Part shown: positions 9,822 to 19,334 of the stretch, in pieces | Position numbering within the stretch: the first letter of the stretch is position 1 | Layout of the letters: every line of letters begins with the position of its first letter | Translations under genes and position numbers: made by a program | Notes under the pieces: model-generated | The model's input: only the letters and a program-made list of their open reading frames with translations | Told to the model about the DNA's origin: nothing | Database searches by the model: none | Assembly: GCF_964199755.1 (NCBI RefSeq) | Contig: NC_133906.1 | Location: forward strand, 18,635,378 to 18,699,377 | Reading direction: 5' to 3' | Length of the DNA: 64,000 bases | Source: Larus michahellis | Taxonomy: Eukaryota; Chordata; Aves; Charadriiformes; Laridae

Positions 9822-12800
9822 CTGTGGAAGGAAAAGAGAGAGACGCGGTTAGGAGGAGGGTGCTCCCAGGGTCCCACCGCTCCTGCCATCCCCCCTCCAC
9901 GCCCTCCCCTGCTTTTCCCTCCCCAGGACCAGCTGCAATGCGTTGCTTCATCCCGACTGGGGGCTTTGGGGGTGCTTTTCGGTGTCCCCTCCACCCCCAT
10001 TCCCTCCCTACTCGGTACTTACGCTCCTTAATGCCGAAGCAGCTGGCCCACTCCTCCAGGGCGATGTACTTGTCGTTGTCCAGGTCGCAAGCCTCGAAGA
10101 AGCGGGTGGTGCAGTGCTCCATGGGGATGAGGGGGGCACGGAGTGGGGCCAGCTCGGTGTGGGACAGGTACCTGCCGAGGCGACCGCATGGTCAACGTGC
10201 CGCCCGCCAGCCGCCCTCCCACGGGAGGGGAGAAGTTCTGCTGGGCGTGGGGGCCAGCGCGGGGCAAGATGCTGGCCCCAGCTCTTGGTCTGGTTTGCCT
10301 GCTGTCCCAGTGCCCTCCCAGTACCCGCCACTGAGTGCCGTGAAGGTCAAGGACTGGTGGCTGCTTTTGCAACCGTCTGTGCTAGTCACGAAATAGCCAG
10401 CACCTGGGGGTCCTCACCGCCTGCCCCCCCACCATGGGTCTGTGTGTGTGCTCGCTCTCGTGCCCATCTCCAGCTCACAGCTAAGCCAGCAGCTGCGATC
10501 TCAGCTGTTGAACTTATCCCGGGGCTTGTGGACTAAGATATTTCAGGGAACTATCATACGACAGTAAATCTGAGAAGACAGAAACTCCACACCCAAGGGA
10601 GACGGGAGCAGCTGGGGCTGGGGGAGGCCCCTCTTTCTGCAGAAGAGCTTTTTGCAGAAAGGAAAACTGCCTCTACCCCAGCCTGGTTTGCCCCAGCCCC
10701 TGCCAGATGTGTGCAGGGGTTACCCCTCTACAGGGCTTTGCCTGTGACTCTGCCACCAGCCACCCACTTCTGTCACATCTCCAGCCTTGACACCTTCTGC
10801 CACCAAATCACCCTGGTCCTCAGGTAGGAAAGGGTCCTGGTGGGGGTCCCCATCCAGCTCTGCCATCACTCACCCATCGATGGGGTGCTGGTCCAGCTGC
10901 CCGAACTGCCAGTGCACAGGGAAGATGTACATGTTGTAGTTCTTCTCAAAGTCACGGGCCAGGAGCTCCACAGTGTGGTCACCGGCCTCCAGGCGCTTCT
11001 CGTTCTCATGGATCTTCTTCACCTGTCGTAGGAGAGGCCGGGGAGACCTTGTCAGCAGGGGAATGGTGTGCGACGGGGAGCCCCGAGAAGGGCTTTACAT
11101 GAGGTGCCCACAGATCATTCTGGATGGGTTTCCCTCGTGTGCTGGGCTCTGTTGGCAGGGTGACCTCCCAGTTCCCTCCCCAGCCCCTCACCTTGAGCTT
11201 CTGCTTCTCGGTCAGCAGGTTGTTGTCCTCATCGCGCTCGTACAGGGTGATCAGCACGTTCTTGAGCCAGTCCCGCATGCGCAGGGGGAACTCAGTCAGC
11301 TCTGTGTCCAGGCAGGCAGGGATGACTGGAAGCCATACACGGTGGTCAGCACAGCCCCTGGACATGCAGCCCCAGACCCTGGACACGCAGCCCCAGCGCC
11401 TCCCCACCTCAGCCCTGCATCTGCCTGGACCTTTGCTCTCCCTCAGCCCATGGGCAAGGGGGCTGTGCTCAGGTTATGGTCCTCTTGTCTAAGGGAATGG
11501 CTCCACTTACATTTGCAAGGCCCAATGTAGTCCAGGTGCAGCTTGTGTCCTTTCTTGGTTCCCTCCAAGGTGCACTTGGTGGCAAAGAAATGGCAGGAGG
11601 AGTCATAGGTCTTGTTGTCGGTGCCGCAGACCTGCGCAGGAAGGGGAGATGCTGCGTGAGGGACAGTGAAACCCAGCCCTGCTGCGAGGTCAGCAGAGAG
11701 AGCCTCCAAATGAGGTGTTTAACTTGTTTCCTGGGGTGGATAATGGCTCCTTGGTCACTGCTGGCCGAGACCAGATGGGGACCTGCCACGCTGACTCTGA
11801 CAGTCTCCCCCACCGTCTCTGGCAATGTCCCGTGTGAGGTCCCTCCCCGTTCCCGGTCCATCAAGCAGCTTCTGCCCTCACCTTCTCGAAGACGCCGGCG
11901 GTGGCTGGGCAGCTGGAGGGGTCCTGGCACACACACATGGGCGAGTTGTTGTCGTCCACCTCGCACACCTTGCCGTGCTTGCAGTGGTGGTTCTGGCAGG
12001 GGTCTGGGAGAGGGCAGGGAGCAAAGTCAGAGCCTGCCCCATCCCCACCTCCCACGAGCTGCCCCGGGGCCTCTCGGCACAGAGGGAAGACAGAGACTTT
12101 GCCAGGGACAGCCCCAAGCAGCTCTCCCTGCATTAGGAAGATGTGGGTGTTTCCAGAGGCCCATGTTAGCCCTTGGGCTAAGCCTGGGCTCCTTTCTGTA
12201 GCCACACAACTCAATGGCTTTTCCGTGGCAAAATAAGAGGTTATGGAGAATCCAGTGCTGGATAGACGTCATGTACCTCTTTCTTTTGCTTTTAACTGTG
12301 CCTCTAGGTTGACATCGTCCTTGTGCTACAGCTGTTCCCCAAAGAAACCCCTCACTGTTTGGAGCGTCTAAAGCTTGTCAACCCGGGGAAGGGACGGGGT
12401 CTCTGCCTGCTGGAGGGCAGAAGCTGGAGGGCAGGGGAAAAGCGACTTACTCTCAGCGACAATCTCCTCTACATCTTCTGTGGGTTCCTCGAACTCTCCC
12501 ACCTCCACCTGGACAGGGTTAGCCCCCACGGGCTCCTGCAAAAGAGGTCAGTGTTTCGGGTGGGGGTGCACAAAGAGCTCGGCCCCATTCCTGGGGGGCA
12601 GAGCAGCTCCCCCCCACCAAGCCCATTGCCCCCGCTCCCCTGGGCTTCGGAGGTGCTCTTCCCAAGGCAGCGGGTGCTGCAAGGGATGGGTGACGAGGAG
12701 GAGCAGAGTCACCTACCTCTGTGGTGGGGTCTTCGATGACCTCCGTCTCATCGGGCAGAGCCTCCTGCTGCAGGGGAAAAGGACCGTGAGCTGGGGTCCC

Positions 12801-13027
12801 CGGGGAGGACAGTGCCAAGGGGGTGACTTGCCAGGGCAGATGTCAGGGCCACCCTTGGGTTTCCTCTCCCCCATCCCTCAGGGTTTTATTCATTATAAAA
12901 GAAAATCCCCATCAGATAGAGCGGACAGACAACCCCGAGAGCAGAGAGGCTCCGTTTCTCCTGTACTTACCGGAGCTGCCAGGGCTTTGCCTGCCAGGCA
13001 GAGAAGGAAAAAAATCCAGGCCCTCAT
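9793..13027 (-). CDS. SPARC: SPARC (osteonectin, BM-40), complete coding region, 9 coding exons
   Basis: SPARC is a secreted matricellular glycoprotein that binds collagen and calcium and modulates matrix assembly. The nine exons join in frame to 298 residues, a few fewer than human (303). Order: signal peptide (about 1-17), acidic calcium-binding region I (about 18-64, Glu-rich), cysteine-rich follistatin-like domain (from about residue 65), and extracellular calcium-binding EC domain with two EF-hands. Visible motifs are the N-glycosylation sequon NKT (111-113), copper-binding KGHK (132-135), the variant first EF loop (234-246) and the canonical second EF loop [12 protein letters not shown] (269-280). 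All introns are GT-AG. The start is fixed by the signal peptide. It ends HDEL-free with DLVI, as known for SPARC. Identity is certain; the non-coding first exon is not placed. Confidence 0.98.
10023..10171 (-). CDS. SPARC: SPARC exon: EC domain with second EF-hand
   Basis: Codes for residues 240-289. It completes Gly240 of the first EF loop and carries the second EF loop (269-280) with Asp269, Asp271, Asp273 and Glu280 as calcium ligands. The cysteines at 260 and 268, and 284 after the loop, are present. Acceptor CTCGGCAG, donor GTAAGT. Confidence 0.97.
10874..11022 (-). CDS. SPARC: SPARC exon: EC domain, collagen-binding face and first EF-hand
   Basis: Codes for residues 191-239 plus two bases of Gly240. 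It includes [18 protein letters not shown], the conserved EC-domain segment involved in collagen binding, and the start of the variant first EF loop (DQHPIDG). Acceptor TACGACAG, donor GTGAGT. Confidence 0.97.
11192..11325 (-). CDS. SPARC: SPARC exon: start of EC domain
   Basis: Completes Phe146 and codes for residues 147-190, including [20 protein letters not shown]. This is the amphipathic helix at the start of the EC domain. Acceptor CTTCCAG, donor GTGAGG. Confidence 0.97.
11511..11631 (-). CDS. SPARC: SPARC exon: Kazal-like part of follistatin-like domain
   Basis: Codes for residues 106-145 plus one base. It holds the NKT glycosylation sequon (111-113) and the KGHK copper-binding/angiogenic peptide (132-135). 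Acceptor CTGCGCAG, donor GTAAGT. Confidence 0.97.
11882..12003 (-). CDS. SPARC: SPARC exon: EGF-like part of follistatin-like domain
   Basis: Completes Asn65 and codes for residues 66-105, starting [14 protein letters not shown], with the conserved cysteine spacing of the follistatin module. Acceptor CTCCCAG, donor GTGAGG. Confidence 0.97.
12451..12535 (-). CDS. SPARC: SPARC exon: acidic domain, second part
   Basis: Codes for residues 37-64 ([17 protein letters not shown] and a further Glu-rich stretch) plus one base. This is the low-affinity calcium-binding acidic region. Acceptor CTTTTGCAG, donor GTAAGT. Confidence 0.97.
12717..12767 (-). CDS. SPARC: SPARC exon: acidic domain, first part
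   Basis: Codes for residues 20-36 ([17 protein letters not shown]). The acceptor is TGCAGCAG, so splicing may use either AG. The upstream choice keeps Gln20 and the downstream one removes it. Donor GTAGGT. Confidence 0.95.
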
Positions 13028-13040
13028 CTTTCAGCAGACC
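12971..13040 (-). CDS. SPARC: SPARC exon 2: start codon and signal peptide
   Basis: Acceptor CTTTATTCAG, then 13 untranslated bases and ATG at 13027-13025. Codes for [19 protein letters not shown]. The hydrophobic core and the ALA-AP cleavage site are typical for SPARC. Bases 13028-13040 are 5' UTR. Donor GTAAGT. Confidence 0.97.
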
Positions 13041-16000
13041 CTGAATAAAGGAGAGGAAAAGGAGGGATGAGGGGAAGGAGGCCATCGTGTGCCGCTTGGC
13101 TCAGGGCTGAGCTCACGGCTGGCAGTCAGACACTCCGAAAAGGGCGTTCTCTTTATTTCCTTCCTTGTCTGTTCAACATCACCGACCCACATGCTGGCTT
13201 TTCTAGCCGAGACCTTAAGCCAAATCATGTTTCCAAGACAAATTCCTTTGATTTTGCAAAATGGGACATCGAGGTTTAGATTTCTGTTGCTTCCCTGGAT
13301 GCCTTTAGAAAAATTGCAGTCAAAATGGTAGCTCCCCTGTAATTCACAGGAGGTTTTTTTCGAACCAAAAAAAAAAATTTCTCTTGTTAAAAGCCCCTGA
13401 TACAAACCCCAGCTACAAGCAATGAAACTGTCTACCATTTTATTCGTCAATCAGAGGAAAAATGAAAGTGGGAGAAGGAAAGAGAGAACAGAGAGAGAGT
13501 GAGATGGGGCACTTGAGAATAAAAACCTGTAGAAAATCCCTTCCCACACGGACACAGACATCTCTAGGGGTATCAGCGACCCGTCCCCTATCCCCAGAAC
13601 CCCCAAATGTTGGGGTCTCTGCTGTAGTTTTTCCCTTTCCTCCTAAGACCTGAGAGTCCCCAGAGTGGGTTTGCGGGATCCAGGATGCTTTGGGGTTGTG
13701 TCCTGCTGGGAGATGAGCTCCGGGAGGATGAGGCCTTTGCAACCCTCGGTCTGGGCTGTGGCAGGGACTCCGTAGGATGCGGGAGCCAGGCAGCCCAGCT
13801 CACACCGGCCGCGATGCGAGCCAGAAGGAGAGCGCAGCTGGTGCGATCGCCCTGTCCTTGTCCCCCCCAGTTCCTGTTTGGCAGGATGGAGCCCCTCTGT
13901 GTGAGGGCAGCGAGGAGCTCAGCTGGCTGCTTAGTATGCTGGTGGCATCCCACTCCTGACAGTGAGGGCTGCGCGCTCCCTTCCGCCTGCCAGGAGAGCA
14001 AAACACCCCCCGGTTTGTCTCCTGCCAGCGAGGGGACTTGTCCACCTGCCAAGGCTTCCGCTGCCTCCCTTCCGCTCGCCCTCCTCCGCTCCACCTGCGT
14101 GGCCGGGGCATCGCAGCCCGCCGGCGCCCTGGATGGCTTTGCTGGGACAGAAAGTGTTGGACAAGGTGTCTTCTTCTCTCCCAAGGAGCACGGATGGATA
14201 TCTAATTTGCCGGTGCATCCTTTCCCTTCCTCCCCACGCATGGCATCTCTCCGGGTATAAAACCATGCCAACGCTGTGCTGCCAGGGCACCAGCCAGGCT
14301 GGGCTGTGCTTCCTAATTTAGCAAGGTTCAACCACGCAGAGGCCGAAATCCTCCTTCCAACCTCAGCGCCTCACCCAGCCCTGGCTGGATGCCTGGGCAA
14401 AATAGGTGTCAGGGCACAGAGGGAGCTTCGCAGGGACGTCGGAGGGCTGGGAGCATGGGGTGGTGGGGACAGAGGACCTGTGGGGAGAGGGGCTGCGGGT
14501 GGGGGTGGATGAGTCCATTTGCTCTGTGGGGGCTGCAGCTGAGCAGCTCCCCCCTCTCCCACTCGGTACAAACTGTCCCTTCCCCTCGCCTTTATTTGCT
14601 CGGCAGGCTGCTGAGAGCTCTCCTGGCATTTGCCAGCGGACATCACTGGTTCTTCACTTCAGGAGAGGTGGTTTTGGGGGAGGCAGGTGGAAAAGTACTG
14701 GTGAATCTGGCCATCCCCTCCCTTGCTGCCGTCCCCTGGCTTGTAAAAGCTCCTCCTGGGCTTCTCCCAAGGGCCTTGTTTGCTTTGGAAGACGCTCTGA
14801 GGTTCAGTGATGCTCGTTGGGCAGAAACACGGCAGTGCCCAGCCCGGAGAAGAGGACAGTGCGTGTACACGTGGAAGATGGCATTAAGAGGAACCCGACC
14901 CCAGACCAAGACCCTCTCAGATCATTTCCCCAAGTCCCAAAAAATCCTGAATTTCAAAGTCTGGGCATGCAGTAAACCGGGGTCAGGGAATTACATGCTT
15001 GCTAGGAGCCAGCAGACAGTCCGAGCTGCCAGTGTTGTGTTTGGATGAAGAAGGAGCACGAAAGGGTCTGAGCAAACAAGCTCTGCAGAGCTGTCTTGTG
15101 CCAGGGATGGGAAAACAAGTTTATTTGAAAAATAACATTCTCCTGGAAGCAGAGCCTGTGCACAGAAGACATTGCAATGTCTGTGAGCACCTCACTGTTT
15201 TGCAAAGGCATGGTCTTTCCTGAATTCCTGGTGGTCAAAAGTCCTGAAATAACAGCTCAGGAGCTCTGGGGACAGAGCTGCTCCAGCAGAAGAGCCTGGC
15301 CCATGGTGGAAGTCTCCCTCCTTATGGATCTAGCATGGTCCTGCAGTCCAAGAAGATGCTCTTTGGAGCTGGCAGCTGGGCCATACCATGAGCTCAGCAT
15401 CCATCCCCCAACTGGAGGGGCTCGGGGGGATCCCTGCGAGGGGCCCTGCTCTGGAAATGCCTGGCACTGCTCTGCAAGAGCCCCGTGGAGGGCAGCGGGC
15501 AGCGTGAGGGGCAGAGCAATGGGGCGCAGCAGGGGGTCATTTTGGACAGAGGAACACAGGACTAGGAAAGGGATTTTAGCAAGAAGGGACTTACACCTTC
15601 TGTATCCTAGAGGAATCAACAGAAGCCAGTGCTTTGCAAGACACGCCAGAAACCAGCACGTCATGGGCACAAAGGGGGCTGCTGAATATAAAATAAGAGA
15701 AGCCTCCACGGTCACTATCCCTCCTCAGACCTTCCCTCCTGACTGCCGATGGTGAAGAGGAGGGCCTGGGACCCATGGGCTGCAGGACCCATGGCCTGCA
15801 CGGAATTTCTGATGCTTGACCCCACTTGTATCCTAAGCAGGGGCTTCAGCTCCCAGTCGCTGTGTAAATAGAGTCTTGTGGCTTCCATAAACCCCACTGG
15901 ATGGTCCACTTTCTTAGTGTGGCCCAGGCTGTCCCTCAGAGCTGGCTGCTTGTTGCATTTTGCAGCCATGTCCCTAACAACAGAGGCAAGGGGTGTAAAG

Positions 16001-17700
16001 AGGTTTGAGGCTGAGCCTCAGCACCTCCATAAGTTCAAGGCAGGCTACTCTGGCAATCCCTTTACCTCCCTTCCCCTGACCTTGTGGCACCAACATAAAT
16101 TTCTCCTGCTGGGGAAGAGGACAGTCTGTGCCGCTGGGGTCTATTGGTCCCTCACATCTCCTCCTGCCCAGCCTGGGGGCTTTTGGGGGCTGGGGCAGCA
16201 CAAGGACCAGGCGGGTGCAGCCTCCAGAGGAGGCTCCATGGGTGGTGGAGCGTGGCCCATGTGGTGCTGGCCCTGGCCAGGGTTGCATAAGCCCTTCGGG
16301 ATGCCACGTTAGCGTGGGGAGGAGTCTCTGCCTGGCCACTTTGACAGCTCCTCCCCGAGGCCACTGGGATAACCCCAGCTGCCTCCACCGCTAACTGGGG
16401 GGTGAGGGGCAGTGCTGCCACCTCCCATCGCCAGCAGCCGAGGGCAGGAGCGGGTAATTGTTGGGCAAAAACCCTCCCGTGTCTCGGCTCCCTACCGGCA
16501 CCCCAGCCCAGCCACGCAGGATTCAGCCAGCCCCAGCCGCAGGGTCTCCTGCACCCACCCTCCATTGCTCATTGCTCTTCCAAGGCTCTGCAGGCTCCGA
16601 CGTGCCCCAGCACCTCAGACTGAATGTAAAGGCTGGACCAGCTGAGAAAAAGCTTCTGCCTACAAATCCCACCATGGGCCACAGTTTTCAAGCTGCAGAT
16701 GGGTGACCAAGCGTGGCCACCACAGAGACACGCCACCATCTGGGCCCTGACCTGGCTATGCAAGCAAGACCCTCTGAGCTTTGACTTATCCAGGTAAACA
16801 CTCCCAGGCTAAAATTCGAATTGAAGTCAGAGTTGTTTGCGTGAGTCCCCATAAAGGTCCCTGCTGAACAGGTCCCTGCGTGTCCAGGCTGTGCTGCTGG
16901 GAGTGCCGGCTCGCCCAGATGTGCTGCAGCTGCACGGGGTCACAGAGGAACAGGGCAGGAGCAGAGAGAGGGCTGGGCAGAAGCCAGCCTGGCTCCTGCC
17001 GCCTGCACAGTCCCCTCCATGCAGCGGGCAGGCTCCGAAAGCCAAGCTAGGTTTAGATGGAAGTGAAATTCCCTTTAGCTCAGGCACACGCTTGCACGCT
17101 CACTCAGTAAAACACAGGAAAAAAAGTCTAAATACCGCATCTGTCCATGCAGAGTCACTAAAGACACGTCTACATCACAACGCTGTACTAACCCATCCCC
17201 CTTGCAGGGGGTTGAGCAGCTCTGATTGCACTTACAAAGGCTCCAGATCTCACAGGGCTTATTGATATAAGGGCAAGAGCCCAAATGCCACCATCGGGGC
17301 GTGCTGGCTCGAAGCCGTCATAGTCTGTCTAAGTTGCAAATTGCGTCCACGCTGGGAAACAGTTAAGTTAGTACCGATGCGGTGCATGGAGGAGCGCTTG
17401 GCAGACCTCAGTCAGAAGGGCAGGCGATGCAGCATTTTGCTGTCCTGCCTGAGCTTTTTCTTTTGTTCGAAACGGACGTGGGGCAGTGCCAAAAGCAGCC
17501 GGGATACTTCTGTGCCAGGTGCAAGCGGTGCCCCTGGCTCCCGGGGGATACGGAAAGCTGATCTCGCACAGCGCCACAAAGCAGAGAGAGAGGAAACTGT
17601 CCGCTAAATATCCTGCAAAAATGCAAACCGTCTTCAAAGCATTCCCTGGGCTCGCCCTGCCACAGCCGCTCCAGCGATAACAGCCCCGACATCCCTTCGA
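13041..17700 (-). other. SPARC: SPARC first intron (proximal part), no other gene seen
   Basis: Upstream of the signal-peptide exon the sequence must contain the rest of intron 1 up to the non-coding exon 1. I see no coding exon. A 139-codon minus frame at 13031-13450 overlaps exon 2 in another frame and has no recognisable domain. Confidence 0.5.
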
Positions 17701-17739
17701 CCAGAGGACCCAGAAAGGGTTTCCATGGGAGCCGACATT

Positions 17740-17935
17740 CCTCTGGGGCTGAGTCATGGAAGAGCAGAGGGCTGGGGAAGGAGGGGCTTGAAAAAAAGTT
17801 TGAAAAGTTTAGTTCTCCTCTTCCCCCTCCCAGCACCGCCCGCATCCCTGCTCCTGCCTATGTGGCAGACAATAGCTTGGCTTTAACTGCTGCGCAGAAC
17901 GCGACAGCCTTTTATTTCTGCTTAAAACTCGCCTG
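17740..17935 (-). promoter_or_regulatory. Candidate SPARC promoter / non-coding exon 1 region
   Basis: In minus-strand sense there is a TATA-like GAAATAAAAGGC (about 17920-17909). It is followed by a purine-rich GGGAGGGGGAAGAGGAGAA stretch and an AP-1 motif TGACTCAG (about 17757-17750). Mammalian SPARC promoters carry purine (GGA) boxes, so this fits. I cannot confirm a transcription start or a donor, and 19.1-19.3 kb is an alternative. Confidence 0.25.
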
Positions 17936-18469
17936 ATCGACCCTAACAAACGGCTGCGATTTACGTTTGTCCTTTTGCCGGGTTGCTGAGCTTTTGGGCT
18001 GTTTCAAGTTGGTGGTAACTGAGGGCTGGGAGTACTGGCGACCTTCCCGGTGCCCCCGATTTCACTCCAACTTGAAACTGTTGCTTCTCGGTTTGGGTGG
18101 GAATTCGGCCCCCATCCCGTTAAGTTTCCTTTTCTTGGCTGGATGCAGCAGAGAGGAGCTTTCTTAGAGCAGGGACACAAAGAGCAGTTAGGCTGCCACG
18201 CACGTCAGCGGGACGGGAAGGACAGCGGCTGCCTTTAAAGGAAAGGAGCCTTCAGCTCTTCTGCACGGACTTAAATTCCCTCTGGCTGAGCCCAAGTTCT
18301 TAAAACTTTAAAAAAAAAAAACAAAACCAAACCCAAAAGAGCTTTGTTCCGCCTCTCCTGCAACCTCCGTCTCTCTAACAGTTGATCAGCTGGAGTTCAG
18401 CAAACCAGGGCAGCAGGACTTGAAACGCTTTCAAAGACAGCTTGGAACAAAAAGCCAAGTGTCTGTTTT

Positions 18470-18496
18470 TTTTTTTTTCCTTTTTTTTTTTTTTTT
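18470..18496. repeat. T-rich low-complexity tract
   Basis: Two T runs separated by CC. Simple sequence without further meaning visible. Confidence 0.9.
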
Positions 18497-19089
18497 AGGA
18501 GAAATAGGGGCGGCTGTGCTGAAAAAATAAAAATGCTGAAATGAAGTCACCAACTCTTTTGTTCTTCCTCTAGATATTCCGGTGAGTAAAACATCACCTG
18601 CCAACGCACCTCAGGCTGGGTGCAATCGGGACGGGTTTACTGGTTTATAACTAGATCTGATTTGCTCTGCGGGTTGGCTTGATGTGCCCAGACTTTGGTC
18701 TCACGCATCTCGCTAAGGAAATACCCCACGACTGAAAACCCGGAGGGGAATAAAGGGAGGGAGAGAGAAAAATCAGGGCAGGTTAAAGCTTTACAGTCAG
18801 ATGCCACCAAAGTGTTCAAGCTGGCAAGCTGGCGGGGAAATACAGTAACAGCTCAGTTTAGGAGCGGAGATGCTGCAAAGAGGAGAAAGAGAAGAGTCAG
18901 GAGAAGCCTCTAAATGCATAGCTCGGGGTGGGGATACGGATGCCGTGGGACCCCGAGCGATACATTGCCAAGCACCAGTTGCACCCCATGGACGAGGAGA
19001 GTGGCTCCCGGGACAGGGACTCCCGCCAGTGGGGCTATCGGGACCCCCACGCCGGGAGAAACAGCACGGCAAAGGCAAACGCGAAGGTC

Positions 19090-19330
19090 TCAGGCCATAC
19101 CTCGCAGTCCCGGCAGCAGGGCTGAGGACACTTCAGGCTCTTGGACGGGCTGGAGGAATCTGCAGGTTTTAGAAGGAGGCAGGAGGAAACCAAAGGGTGG
19201 GCTGGGTTTCCCGTTGCCTCTCCTCCTCCTCCTCCTCGCTATCTTTCCAAATCGGTCTCTTCCTCTCCCTCTCTCCCCGGTGGGCAGTCCCCGGTCCCCC
19301 CCCCACCCCGCCCCAGAGACGGGCTGAGGC
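19090..19330 (-). promoter_or_regulatory. Alternative candidate SPARC promoter region with GGA repeats
   Basis: In minus-strand sense the segment has a GC box (GGGGCGGGG near 19311), then AGCGAGGAGGAGGAGGAGGA (about 19236-19217), and a donor-like CGAG|GTATGG near 19095. GGA-box repeats are a known property of SPARC promoters. The evidence is compositional only. Confidence 0.25.
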
Positions 19331-19334
19331 GCAG

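Noticed and set aside
13031-13450. 139-codon minus-strand frame ending inside SPARC exon 2
   Set aside because: It lies in the SPARC intron, uses a different frame from the signal peptide and shows no known domain.
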